Part shown: positions 48,569 to 61,242 of the stretch, piece after piece
Layout of the letters: each line of letters starts with the position of its first letter
How positions within the stretch are numbered: the first letter of the stretch is position 1
Origin: Hofstenia miamia
Lineage: Eukaryota; Xenacoelomorpha; Acoela
Direction of reading: 5' to 3'
DNA length: 64,000 nt
NCBI GenBank assembly: GCA_004352715.1
Contig: SCFE01000003.1
Location: 987,565-1,051,564 of the forward strand
The notes under the pieces: generated by a model
The model's database searches: none
What the model saw: the letters and a program-made list of their open reading frames with translations, nothing else
Told to the model about the DNA's origin: nothing
Program-made: the position numbers and the translations under genes

Positions 48569-49090
48569 TTATAATAATAATAATAATAATAATAATCAAT
48601 GACTTTATTTAGCCGCTGAAGGCATACACAACAAGAAAATAAAAACAAGTCAAGTTTTACGGCAGCGAGGACAGTCACAGGAGATGAAATAGGAGCAAAT
48701 GGAAGAGTAGGCGAAGTCGGAGAAGGGCTCAGCAAAGAGGAAAGCCATCAAAGATTTCTTGAAGCTCGGTGGTGGGGAAAAGAAATCAATCGCTGTTGGA
48801 GGGTTGCGAGTCAAGATGTAATTAGCAGCAGTACAAGCACGATTGAAAAACGAGTGAAGGGTGCGATGTTTCTTTGTACGACGAATGGAGAAGGTGACAA
48901 CATCATCAGAGCGAGTGCAGCAGGAATTAGAGAACTTAATGAAATCAAAAGGATCAAGATCCAATTTGCGAGTCAGTAGTCGATTGAACAGAAGGAGATC
49001 ACAGGCATGGAAGTAGAGTGACAGCGGGAGAGTGGAGAATTTCAGCAGAGCGTCTTTATAGTCCAAAGAGGAGATCCATTTGAAAATAAT
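48569..49090 (-). mobile_element. 5'-truncated LINE, 3' end with (TTA)n tail
   Basis: The minus-strand open frame (138 codons from 49066, open a little further upstream as KWISSLDYKDALL) has LPLSLYFHACDLLLFNRLLT, FFNRACTAANYI and a terminal CDCPRCR. This layout is seen at the C-terminus of CR1/jockey-type LINE ORF2 proteins. Downstream come AATAAAG and then about nine TTA units, a microsatellite 3' tail. The frame is still open, so the insertion is younger than the others here. Confidence 0.75.
48570..48596. repeat. (ATA)n, tail of the LINE fragment
   Basis: Nine ATA units directly at the LINE 3' end. Confidence 0.9.
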
Positions 49091-49260
49091 TATGACAAAT
49101 CAATCCGTTTAAATTCAGTACTCTTACTCCATGATTATTATCATTAATATGTATTAAATTTCAAACTATGATCTGGAAAAAGAATATTTACAAGCAATTT
49201 ATCAAGTACAATTCAATAATAATGATTAACAAAGGTTAAAATACAATTCTCTTCCCTACG

Positions 49261-49661
49261 CAGTGTTGGGAAAAAATCCGATTTAAATTAAAAAAATCGA
49301 AAAATCGGATTTTTTTTATTTAAATCCGATTTTTTTGTGTAAATTTCAATATTATCCAGACAATCCTCCAAGGTACTAAATATTAGAGATCCTTTTGATA
49401 CTACTATTTTATATATATATATATATATATTATGTATAAACTGAAGATAAAAAACATGCAAAACAACATTTCAGAGCTTGCCAATTTATTCCAATATCAC
49501 GGCAATGACTTCAAAACAATTAGAATACACTACTTGCATCTGTTTTAGTGTACTTGATTTAAATTAATAATTTAACTAATAATGTGCTTTTGTTTATATC
49601 ATGATTTAAATCCGATTTAAATCAATGATATAAATCGAGTGATTTAAATCGACCAACACCG
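49261..49661. mobile_element. hAT-like miniature element (401 bp), AAATCCGATTT-rich
   Basis: Ends CAGTGTTGG and, inverted, CGGTGTTGG. The 8-bp flanks tccctacg (49253-49260) and tccctaag (49662-49669) match at 7 of 8. Subterminal repeats of AAATCCGATTTAAATC occur at both ends. A (TA)n sits inside at 49411-49430. Non-autonomous. Confidence 0.82.
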
Positions 49662-50406
49662 TCCCTAAGCAAGATACTAATAACTTTTTTTTGAATTCTT
49701 AAACTGTTTTTCAAAAAAAATTACATAGTCAAAGCAAGTTGGAGTAACTCTCACTGATGCTGCATCGTTGTTTGAATGTAAGCTTGTCTTTCATTTTCTT
49801 GTTGGGATGAATTATATAGTCTGAATCCTGATGAAGATGAATGTAGTGTAATACATATTCCATAGGTGTTCTTGATGTGCTATCTTTTTTTAAACTTCTT
49901 TCTGACATTTAACGCTACTTTGCTTCTGAATGTATTTCCTTTATCAAAGAGTGAGACGCCCAAACTTATACTAAAGCAAAAGGGCAATGCAAAGTTTACT
50001 AATTTGTAAAATTTAGATTTTATACCTAAAATTCTAAGTTGATTAAAATAATTGTGTAAGAAATTCATAAAAAGTACGTATTTTGTATCAACTATTATTT
50101 TCTAGGGATGATGTAAGCTCGCATTCACATTCATAGTTCATGGAATTTTACTTCGTTAGTTACATGCCATAAATAGCAATAATGCCCTCACAAATTTGTT
50201 AATAAAATTAAAAATAAAAAACATAATATGACCGGAATTCTTCCATCAAAGGAAAAATAATAAATTTTATTACGGTGGGTTTTATGTCGTAAATAACATG
50301 TTGTGTTGTGTACACAACAAGGTTAAAATTCTAACGCAACACAACACAAGTTGTTTTGTGGTGTTGTACCGTGTACACAACACACAACGGCAAGTCTGAT
50401 TATATT

Positions 50407-52480
50407 TTTACACCCTCATAACTCTGACTTTGAGCAAAGCCCTTCTTAACGTTTTCACTTGTCTATCAGCATAAAACTATTAAGGCTAGTTGTTTCTCCC
50501 ATGAGCAATCGAACTCCTGACTACGTGAGCATTAAGAATGGAGGGAATTTAAAACTCTTAAAAAATAAGAATTTCTATTGAAAAATAATCAAACTTTTTA
50601 ATTTATTCAGCCACAGCAATACACTTTATTGCAAAATTTCAAAATTAAATTCAATCACGTTCACCTCCGGATTTCCAAATTTGCTAATAGAAAATTTCTT
50701 GAAAATATATAAAAGCGGCTTGACCAATATATAGGACCCAGACAGCTCAATTTTAAATTGATATCTGATCGTATCTGTTAGATTTTAGCCGGCAAATCAT
50801 GTCACATCTCGATTGAAAACTTCGCAACAAATTGTTCCGTTTTGAAGGTAATTTATATGTTGATGTGTTGCTAAAAATATCGTCATTTTATTTGAGAAAA
50901 ATGTTGATTGCAAATTGAAGTGTTAGTTTGAAAATGTTGATTATTGTTTATCACACACTTTGTTTACCAGCTAATTCGAGAATCAATTTTGTTTGATAAA
51001 ATATTGTCAACACTATTAAACAGGACACAACAATGCCCAAAATGGCTGCTTAACATGGCATTGCTGAACATTTTCTTTATTTTTAAAAGTTAAGCACAAG
51101 TAATGACAATTGTCATTTTGAAGTATTGTTTTGTTAGGATATGATATTTAAACTTAAGTTTATCAGTTATTAATAGCTCAATTATTCGATTGGCCGAGCA
51201 GTCTTGCCAGAAATAGTTTCTAAGTAATCAGGGCTCGAACGAAGAGACACAGTGCACAGTTCGGATTAGTTGTATTCGATGGAGTGTTAGCCAATTAATT
51301 TTAAAGTAATTATGGAAAGTGATATATTTTTTTCAAATTTGTAGGGATTTACCACCTGGAAAAATACATTGCAGTTTAGATTAATGAATTTTTAAATGCT
51401 TAATAAAGTTTTTGCTGACGCAAGGCATGTTCTAAGAGATAGTTAAGGTCAAACTGAAAAAAACTTTCTTGGACCGCTACCTTTGCATTTTAGGCTATGA
51501 CAATATAATTTTTCTAGATTTTGAAAATAATGAAATTTATTAAAAGTTGTAAAAATGTGACTGATTGTGGTACTTTGCAGTAAAATCTTGAACAAATTGG
51601 CTGAAGTATGGGCAAAGGCCACCCCAAAAAAATTCCTGGTTATCCGCAAAATTCTAGATGCGCACTTGCTTGGAATACTCAAAATTTTCGCTGAGCTCTG
51701 CTATGTAGATGCAGGAATTATCTGGTTCCGTTGATCAGTTGCAAAAAAGCTTAGAATATGTCATGTGCTGACGTCAGCATTTCTCAATGCAAAATTATTA
51801 AAATATCCATTTCTTAAATGATCACACAGATAAAGTGAATCAATTCAATTTTGCCCTAAGTTTTACCTGTGATAAAAATCTTACTGTATAGTAAATTTAT
51901 TCTCCCTGTAATAACCACATTGTAACAAAAAATACATCACAGAGAATAAGATGATCTAAATATAAAAAAAATTGGCATTAAAATATGTTACCTCCTCACT
52001 CTGGCAAAATGTTCTTAAATTTTTTTTGGGTAAAGATATTGACCCAATTTTATGGATACAACTAAATTCCATCCGATGAAAATTTGCTGTGAACCAATCA
52101 CAATAGAGATGTACACGTTGCAGTACAACGCTGGGCATTGTGGTAGCTTTTAGGAAAAAGATCATAACGGTATACAGAAAGTATATTGTCCATTTGAGGA
52201 TCCATTAATATTAAAAATACCAATTATTTTAAGAAAAATATAAATATTTATAGAATTTGTAATTTAGATGAAGAGTGCTTTACAGTAAAACTTTATTAAC
52301 TTTTAAGTTGCTAAGCACATAAGTAAAGATTTTGCGGTAATCGCGGAAACTTTCGAGCCATTGCGCTATATCGCGATAAGTTTCGTGTTTCTGCAGTGGT
52401 AGGAAGTGACAAATGTTGCGGTGCAGCAAGTTTTACAACACTGCCTGCTGCCATATTTCTAAATGACAATTTTGTACTTA
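50407..52480. other. AT-rich region with no gene seen
   Basis: Short open frames only. Confidence 0.65.
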
Positions 52481-52484
52481 AGTG

Positions 52485-52790
52485 TATTTCTGTGGCTAAA
52501 GTACTTAAAAAGACTATTTTTCAAAGAAAATTCTGGTATTTTTAAAAAAAAATTAAATTCTCCCCATACTCATGTTCACGTAAAGACATGAGAGCAACAA
52601 CTAAACTTAACGCTTACTTTTTATGTAGATACACCACTGAAACCCGTTGAGGTCTAACGTGTGCAAATCCAAATTCATGGCGACAAAAGCCTCCAGATAT
52701 TTCAAAATAACATTACAGTTACGAACTATTTGCTTACAATTTCAGAAAATTCTGTCCCAGCCTATAAAGAAGCCATAAAGTAAACGAGTA
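52485..52790 (-). repeat. dispersed repeat with mini-ORF, copy 2
   Basis: Counterpart of 46530-46830. The minus strand reads MNLDLHTLDLNGFQWCIYIK and then AAAA|GTAAGC, a possible donor at the equivalent position. More diverged over the flanks. Confidence 0.5.
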
Positions 52791-54712
52791 TTTCGTTTAA
52801 CCTACTGTTCTTTAATCTCATGACATAACATGATTTTTTGAATGGAAAATTGCAACATAAGCTATAAACGTTAATTTTTTATTATTGAACAACTTTAGAA
52901 TTGAGTTATTTTCGTAATTTAAATATGTTCGCAAAAAGAAAATCTTTTCAATTTGATTTGATTGACTTTTCCAACATTAACAAAATATAAGTGTTCGAAC
53001 TTTTTTTGAAGTTTCTTAAATATTTCAAGTGTAAATTCTGAAGATTAAACTTTCTTTGTTTTAAGCACAACAGAATGTTACATAAAAAACTGGAAGTCTG
53101 GAAGTAAGAAATGGACAATCAAAAGCACAATTTACAACAAAATTTATGATATTGTAGAGAGTTTTTCCTGGTAATCAGATAAAATAAGAAATATATTTTC
53201 AATTTGGGGGATTGCTGTTCTTTTCTAGACATTTTCAAGCAGTTGCAGTGGGTAATTGCCGGCCCTGGATTAATCCGACCGGTATCATCTCTGCATATAG
53301 CCGTTACTGGCCTATGAAAAGGAAAATATGCCATTGATACATTATCAATACTCTAAAATTACAAACAACTGGTACAATTATTACTCCAAACATGATTTAC
53401 TGTATGCAGCTTTTCGTCGTTATAAATTTGAAAATTTTTAATAGTTAAAATTCTCTGACTATGCGCATGGCGCGTCTTGGATAAAATTGTTTAAAATGTG
53501 TACAAAGCTGTTTGTTACTTTAAACACATACTAATAGAAACATGATTAATAAATAACAAAAAGAGAATCTGATTTATTAATGAAAAATGACTTAAATGAA
53601 AATGTTCTAACGATCTTAAAAATGATTACTTTCTTAACCCTAGAACCACTGATAGGTCAATTGACCTAAATTGCTTATATCTTTTCAAATTATTTTTAAG
53701 GAATTTGCGGAATTTTTCTAATATTTCGTTACTTTTACTATGCTTACTGAACAAATGTAATTCTCTGAAAATTTTCATTAAAATGGAATTTCCTTTGCCA
53801 CAAAATCTAAATATACCTAGAAAGACTGAATAGGTCAATGGACCAATGAGCACTTTAAGTGCAAAAATAATGCATTTCACACATCAATGTAATGATAATT
53901 TTCAATTATAATTATTAACTATACAATTTTCAATATAAATCCCAGTCAATGTTTCTTTTAGTTTTGCATAGGGTAACTCCTGCAAATATACTTGTTACAA
54001 GTCACAGAGCAATTACACGTTTTTTAAGATACAAAGACGATAATGGGTGTGGTTCTTCACAGGCAGTATATTATTAATAGTATTTGATGTATTTCTTTGC
54101 ACAATACAATATTTTGGCTTTCATCATTTTAGTTATCTTGGTGAGCATAAATTTAAATAAGATTAATCATAGTCTCTCTTATATTACTACATGTAATATT
54201 TATATCTTTACTAATTATGTATACATTAAAACAAAGAATGTCAAATTGAAAAACACTTCCAAGTACCATCAAAGTGAGGCTGCTTACATTGCGAATTATC
54301 TTAATATTTTGTCAGCAGTATCTACATTTTTTGTGTAATTATAATATTTTACTAGAGAACTTTTTTGAATCATTTTCAATCATTTCTGGCCTAAAATGCA
54401 AGGATGGCAACAGAAGAACTCTTTTTTTCTTGGATTATGTGAACAAATCATTGGTGTATAAAAAGTTTGAAATTTTTATTATTTCTTTGTGAATCAAGGA
54501 TTTCTCTTTGAATAGCTAAATAGATTCTACAATTGTGGTTTTTCTTTTCGACAGTTTATCACAAATTTTTGTAGGTGAAAATATTGTCAGTTCTCACTGC
54601 AATACCAGCATCTTAAAATAGTCACATTAGGGACATTACAATTCAATAATTTTTCTCTTAAAACTCTTTTTTTTAAAACATTACAATATTATACATATAA
54701 ATATATTAAGTT

Positions 54713-54716
<4 letters not shown>

Positions 54717-54747
<31 letters not shown>
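54717..54747. repeat. (TA)n microsatellite
   Basis: About 15 TA units. Confidence 0.95.
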
Positions 54748-54749
<2 letters not shown>

Positions 54750-55800
54750 CTTCAAAAATGTTGCCAATAGAATTTTCCTCGGTCGAATTCATAAGAGAAG
54801 GTATAATTATGCATATATTTGCAAAAAATAAAGGTTTAGTTTTTTACAAATATACAATCCCAAACACCCAAGAGCTTGCATGGGAGAATTTTGTATTTGA
54901 AGCGCACACTTATGAAAATTTGATATCCTAATTGCAAGAACCCCAAACTCAAATACAAGAGTGAAAACTAATTTTTTATAAAAACAAATAAATCACTCAT
55001 ATTAGACTGCCTGAGAAGAAATCTAAAATGAGTAAAAAATATAAATGCGACCTACATACCACATTGGAAACGGCAGTTACATCTCATTAAAAATGATAAA
55101 CTCTCGTTAAATAAAACAGTAAAATGCAACAAAATCATCTTGCTCAACATGTGGTTCACAACAATGAAATCTAGGCCAGAGTAAAATTGTTGACTACAAT
55201 TTTCGTTTAAGGAATTTAGATGTTTTCATTCGGAATTTCCTCAAGTAACAATTACAAAACATGCAAAAACTGCTTCTAGGAAAAGTTAATTATTGCAAGG
55301 AGCGAAAATAATGGAAGCTCCTTTTCGAATTATTGACAATAAAATAATAAAGCACACATGATTAGGCGGTTTATTAGCTGGAGAAATGAATATACAATAT
55401 TACAAAGCAAAATTCTTTTCAATTGTAACTTCCATAATAAACAGACTTTTTAAGAACAAATGAGGCTCGGGTTCTGAAATTTAGAGATTCTTTTATGTTG
55501 CAATATTCTGAAGGCTGCGCAGTGCTTTGCATTATATCTTTGTCTTATTTGGGTAGACGTTGTTTCTTTAAACACTAACCACCTCAAATTTTTGAAATGC
55601 CTTGTCAGCAAATGAGATGCCAAACAAATTTCTGATATAAAAATCTAAATTTCCTGAGATTTTTATGTGTTTTTTTTTGAAAAGTATGTATACACATGAT
55701 ATAATATGATTTAGGATGATTTTAATTAATGACAACGGATAAACGGCAATTGAAATGCAATAAAAACGACGACGTTTGAAATCAAAAAAATAAAACCTCC

Positions 55801-55807
<7 letters not shown>

Positions 55808-55842
<35 letters not shown>
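55808..55842. repeat. (TA)n microsatellite
   Basis: About 17 TA units. Confidence 0.95.
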
Positions 55843-55847
<5 letters not shown>

Positions 55848-56044
55848 AGACTTTTTAAATATGAGATTTTTATGAAGCAAGAATTGTTGAAAGTCACCAC
55901 AGTCTATCAAATTTTGATGAGAACATGTCGTTATGCACAAAAAGAATTAAATAGGACACTTAGAACTCTATGAATGACCTAAAATCTAGTCTATATATTA
56001 AAAACAAATCGAATTTATGCATCCCACAAATTTGATATTTTCAA

Positions 56045-56287
56045 AAATTTAAAAAGCAAGAATGTAGATTAGGATTAGAATTGCAAAAATGGGAATCTTT
56101 GTACCCTTTTCCACAATTTCTATTACTTTGTAATGCCGCAATCATTGTAATCAGCAAATTTAGAAAATAAAAGATAGAATTACTTAACCGGATTTTAACC
56201 TGATTAACCGGCTCTTGCAGATTAACCGGCTTTAACCGGACCGGACCGGCTTAACCGGTCTTAACCTAACCGGATCCAGCACTAATA
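56045..56287 (-). repeat. dispersed repeat, copy 2 (TTAGTGCTGGATCCGG family)
   Basis: Reverse complement of the 41459-41705 repeat, ending ccggatccagcactaa. The CCGGTTAA-rich terminal part and the following roughly 120 bases both match. Confidence 0.75.
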
Positions 56288-59200
56288 TTCATAATAGATT
56301 GTGATTGATTATCAGAATTATAAAAATCCGTAAGCAATTGCGATTTCCGATCCTTGCCCGTGTTCCATTTTTCCTTCTTTTAGCAATAAGCTTTCGTCTG
56401 CACGATCTTCTCTAAAACAGTTCATCACAAGTTTACTATTTACATTCAAGTTATACACTATATGCGTAGATGTAGTGACCTGCAATCAGATTCTTTTTCT
56501 AGGTATACAGAAACTATGTGTTGTGTTATCGTATTATACATTGTATATGGGAAAAACCGGAACTAAATTTGTATTAACATATTTTAGTACTTTATATGTT
56601 ATAGATTTGTGTGTTGGTGAATTTTTTTACAATTTTTTATAATGGCCACTTTCTTAATTTCCCTGGAAATTTATTAAAAAAGCAGTCTATTTTAAAACAA
56701 ATTTTTTTTGAAATGATGCCAGAAGCAGTTGTGTTAAAATAAGAAATTTTTTTATTAATGTAATAATTGAAAAAAACGTTTTCAAATTTAACTCACCCTA
56801 TTTGAGGCATTTGCAATGTAGCCTATATTAAGCATTCAAATTAACTACAAAATCACAAGAACCTAAAAAGTACTATTAATTGAAAATTCACTAAAATGGA
56901 AATAACGAAACCATCATTATATTGCAACACTCATTTACAGTTCAAAATATTTCCACTTATATGTGTTTTCATTGTTTTCAATATCAATTTTCTCAGCGTC
57001 GTACTTTCTATTGATTATGTACCTTGTGTCAATATATTCACCACTTCAGAATATACTATAGGAATGAAAATTTGCACACTTGCTTGCGAATATGTAATTA
57101 GCCCCGTTTCTATGAAATATGCAAATATATAAATATATATATATATATACTGTGAATCAAAAACTATCATTTTAAGCTGTGTCTTGCAACTAATTCCATA
57201 CAAGAGAAATATTTGCCAGAAGTAATGTGTTATTGAAATGTTCTCTATGGTTCCCATACCAAAAAATGAGCGTTTTCTAGATAGCTTCTTCACTACTACG
57301 CCAAAATCTAATTTAATAATTAGTAGCTTGCAACTTAAATTAAAACCGACAATTATTTACCAGTAATTTTATATTTAAATTGTCTTTGGCTACCAAAGTA
57401 ATTGATATAAAAATACTGTGTAAAAGTAAAATTTCGAAGTGTTGTTATCCCAATGCCAAAATTTAACATTTAACCATTTATTCTAGTAGTTTGAGGCCTG
57501 TCCTCTTACAGTTAATAAATGAGTCTTGAGACTCTGAAGGAGAATAATACTCGGCGATATATTTGAAGACAGAGGTCACAGAAAAAAGCCGAGACATATT
57601 ACTTTACGTGTTAAACATGACATATGTCTTGAGCTAATTGATACGTGATATGCTTGATAACATGTGTAAACAAAAAATAGTATTTGAAAATGCAGCACAA
57701 TAATTTTCATCTTTTACATTTGTTAACGACTTTATGCTATAACTCTTAATATTGTACAAAAAAATAAATAATGCCATTGATATTCAGATAATGTTGAAAT
57801 AATCTAAAAGAAACTCACCAACGTGTAGTTTTTCAGCAAGAAAAATAAAAATAAATAGCATTCAATAATGTTTGTATTTTGTTATATTTTACAGACTGTT
57901 ATTCAATCAATACATCCACAAATAAAACTTGTAATACAATATTTCGAATGGCAATAAGCCAAAAAATAAATGCAAGTATTTTTTCATTAAATCCCACACG
58001 TAAGTATTGTTGATTGCATTACATATGATGATTCTCAAGTGCCATAATCATAAAAGGAAATTTGCTATTTAAAGAAAATGGAGAACCCTGTGATGCTCCT
58101 CAAGCAGCCAAATTGAAAGAGTAAAAAATTTTACGTCAATCTTCAAACATGAACCCTTTTCAAACTGACTATGGACTCTAGTCTGAAAACTTCACAAAAA
58201 GGATAGGAAAACATTTTTGAAGCGCAAACTTTTAGTTATTATTGTGTCCAAAAGTACAATTTCTTCTGGATTCCATTTTTCACAGCGGACATTTCTTAGT
58301 AATTGATAAAAAATTTAAACATGATTTTGCTTATAATTGTACTGGTATCCCAAATACGCCGAGATTGTTTTAGTAAATTTTGAAACAAATTTAAAATGAA
58401 GAATGTATTTGAAATACAAATATAAAAGTGCATTTAATTCTATCAACTATTGATGGCACATCGGATGGATTGGACGATATTCGTCTTTGGTTTAGCAAAA
58501 TGTGGTCGGGTATATGCACATCCACAGCACCTGCAGAGGAATTGTCCTGCTAATATTAGCTGAATTCATTGCAATGTACGTGACCATATTCCAACAATGT
58601 TGATATTGTTGATGTTTGAGCTTGTATACACAATAACCCCCTTTGTCCATCCATAAACAGTCCACTTACCTGTAATATTTCTTAAATATTGTCTAATCTG
58701 TTTAACGTTTATATTTGAGATGTTCATCTAAATAATAATCAATATTAACATTAATAGGAAATCCTTACGTTTCTTGTCTCATGGCTAACTAATTGCAAAC
58801 GGCCATTGAAACTCAACATATGCTTGCCAAATCTAGCACACTGAAAAATATTTTAAGCAACCATTATAAATTATTCAATAATTGCAATTCATTTGAAAAT
58901 TTCTTCCTGCAATAATAGCACTTCAAAAAAATTCATATTGTCTTTATTATACATAAGTTCTAAAACATTTGAAATGTATTAAAATGTTTCTTAAGTGCCC
59001 ATTGATGATTGCAAACGTCTGAATTGAATTTAAGAGCATACTTAAAGGACGAATATAATTTGAAATATTAGTAAATATATTTTATAATATGGTTTGATAA
59101 GATTTGCAATCAATATAATTTTATGAATTGACTAAATATAATTATTGTAAAACTACATCATTCCAATGATATACATGCAATTATTGTAAATCTATACAAC

Positions 59201-59529
59201 TTTAACACTGATAGGTGTAAACTGGATTCCCTTTTTCGCAGCGGACATTTAGTAATTAGCTTTCATTTTTTAAAGAAAGAATTTTTAGGTCCATAACTCC
59301 AGTCAATTGTCGCTGAGTCTATAAACAAAAATAACATGATAAATATAATAAATTTAGAAGTTTTTTAAGAAAGATTACTCATATTTGGCATGTAAATTGC
59401 TCGCAACGTGTTTGTTTCATCGTCTGTTGAATTCAAAGGTGCTATCGTAATTATTGCCTAAAGTGTGGATTTCTTGTGTGAAGTAGTTGTATCACAGTCT
59501 ATTAAAAAATTGGTAGTTTCTTACTTTCA
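56288..59529. other. AT-rich region with no gene seen
   Basis: Contains a (TA)n at 57127-57150 and a short direct repeat (58266-58307, 59222-59259). No coding sequence recognised. Confidence 0.6.
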
Positions 59530-59553
59530 TATATATATATATATATATATATA
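59530..59553. repeat. (TA)n running into a gap
   Basis: TA tract ends at a 1000 N block. Confidence 0.95.
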
Positions 59554-60553
59554 NNNNNNNNNNNNNNNNNNNNNNNNNNNNNNNNNNNNNNNNNNNNNNN
59601 NNNNNNNNNNNNNNNNNNNNNNNNNNNNNNNNNNNNNNNNNNNNNNNNNNNNNNNNNNNNNNNNNNNNNNNNNNNNNNNNNNNNNNNNNNNNNNNNNNNN
59701 NNNNNNNNNNNNNNNNNNNNNNNNNNNNNNNNNNNNNNNNNNNNNNNNNNNNNNNNNNNNNNNNNNNNNNNNNNNNNNNNNNNNNNNNNNNNNNNNNNNN
59801 NNNNNNNNNNNNNNNNNNNNNNNNNNNNNNNNNNNNNNNNNNNNNNNNNNNNNNNNNNNNNNNNNNNNNNNNNNNNNNNNNNNNNNNNNNNNNNNNNNNN
59901 NNNNNNNNNNNNNNNNNNNNNNNNNNNNNNNNNNNNNNNNNNNNNNNNNNNNNNNNNNNNNNNNNNNNNNNNNNNNNNNNNNNNNNNNNNNNNNNNNNNN
60001 NNNNNNNNNNNNNNNNNNNNNNNNNNNNNNNNNNNNNNNNNNNNNNNNNNNNNNNNNNNNNNNNNNNNNNNNNNNNNNNNNNNNNNNNNNNNNNNNNNNN
60101 NNNNNNNNNNNNNNNNNNNNNNNNNNNNNNNNNNNNNNNNNNNNNNNNNNNNNNNNNNNNNNNNNNNNNNNNNNNNNNNNNNNNNNNNNNNNNNNNNNNN
60201 NNNNNNNNNNNNNNNNNNNNNNNNNNNNNNNNNNNNNNNNNNNNNNNNNNNNNNNNNNNNNNNNNNNNNNNNNNNNNNNNNNNNNNNNNNNNNNNNNNNN
60301 NNNNNNNNNNNNNNNNNNNNNNNNNNNNNNNNNNNNNNNNNNNNNNNNNNNNNNNNNNNNNNNNNNNNNNNNNNNNNNNNNNNNNNNNNNNNNNNNNNNN
60401 NNNNNNNNNNNNNNNNNNNNNNNNNNNNNNNNNNNNNNNNNNNNNNNNNNNNNNNNNNNNNNNNNNNNNNNNNNNNNNNNNNNNNNNNNNNNNNNNNNNN
60501 NNNNNNNNNNNNNNNNNNNNNNNNNNNNNNNNNNNNNNNNNNNNNNNNNNNNN
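59554..60553. other. assembly gap, exactly 1000 N
   Basis: Placeholder; cuts off the downstream part of the LINE that begins to its right. Confidence 0.99.
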
Positions 60554-61190
60554 CTATTCTGCCCGTTCAATGCTGACTTCTGTAGTACATTCCTTACTCT
60601 CTTGTATTCTCTTGTATTTCTTAACCTTATCGTCATTTCCTCATGATCTGTTCTGTCCCTCTCTATCACACCTAAGTACTTGTACCCCTCTTTGACTTCC
60701 TCAATCTTATCCCCACTGCTCGTCCTTAAACCATCCTCATCCATACACTTACCCTGAATCTCTGCTTGCCTTCTCCAATGTTTCCATTTGCTTCTGCAAC
60801 ATCTTCCTTGAACTAGCATACAATTTCAGGTGGTCCATGTACCACCGCTGACTCACTGCTCTACCATTCTTCTCCAACTTATTCTCTATACCTGTCTCCT
60901 TTAACTTTTCTGTAATAGGTATTAAGCTAACTACAAACAGTAGTGGCGCTAAGCTGTCTCCCTGGAATATACCCCGTCTAAACCTCAACCTATGCCCATC
61001 TATCTCAGTCTGCCACTTTCCCATCTCTCTCTCTCTCTAGAAACTCAACCCATTTCTGCGAAACTCCATTAGCCTCTAACGTCTTCAATACCCACTTATG
61101 TGATATGCTGTCATATGCCTTCCTGTAGTCTATCCATGCCATTGCTAAGTTTGTCTTCCTTCTTCTACAATTCTCCACCACTGCCTGGTC
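60554..61190 (-). mobile_element. decayed non-LTR retrotransposon, reverse transcriptase fragment
   Basis: Minus-strand frames give, in order, TNLAMAWIDYRKAYDSISHK (motif A), a break at the (CT)n run 61021-61040, FRRGIFQGDSLAPLLFVVSL (motif B), WYMDHLKLYAS (motif C) and EVKEGYKYLGVIERD. The catalytic YxDD has become YMDH. A second frameshift lies near 60800. It belongs to the same LINE group as 15826-17204, of which it is the RT part. The 3' part falls in the gap. Confidence 0.85.
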
Positions 61191-61192
61191 TA

Positions 61193-61242
61193 TTTATATT
61201 ATTATTATATTATTATTATTATTATTATTATTAATAATAGTT
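61193..61242. repeat. (TTA)n microsatellite
   Basis: ATT/TTA units beside the LINE fragment. Confidence 0.9.

Larger units (their letters stand above)
47941..50398. mobile_element. candidate 2.46-kb hAT-like element hosting nested insertions
   Basis: Left end CAGGCTTGCCATTGTGTG and inverted right end CAGACTTGCCGTTGTGTG match at 16 of 18. Flanks attgtatg (47933-47940) and attatatt (50399-50406) agree at 6 of 8. Subterminal GTGTTGTGTACACAACAC motifs occur at both ends. A LINE 3' end and a separate hAT-like miniature element lie inside. No transposase reading was found, so two solo miniature elements remain possible. Confidence 0.45.
52791..56044. other. AT-rich region with (TA)n tracts
   Basis: (TA)n at 54717-54747 and 55808-55842. 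No gene recognised. Confidence 0.65.

Noticed and set aside
55568-55900. 110-codon minus-strand open frame
   Set aside because: Contains translated (TA)n and AT-biased residues; no splice or domain support.
59465-60819. Long open frames across 59554-60553
   Set aside because: N block. Only the LINE part right of 60553 is meaningful and is annotated separately.
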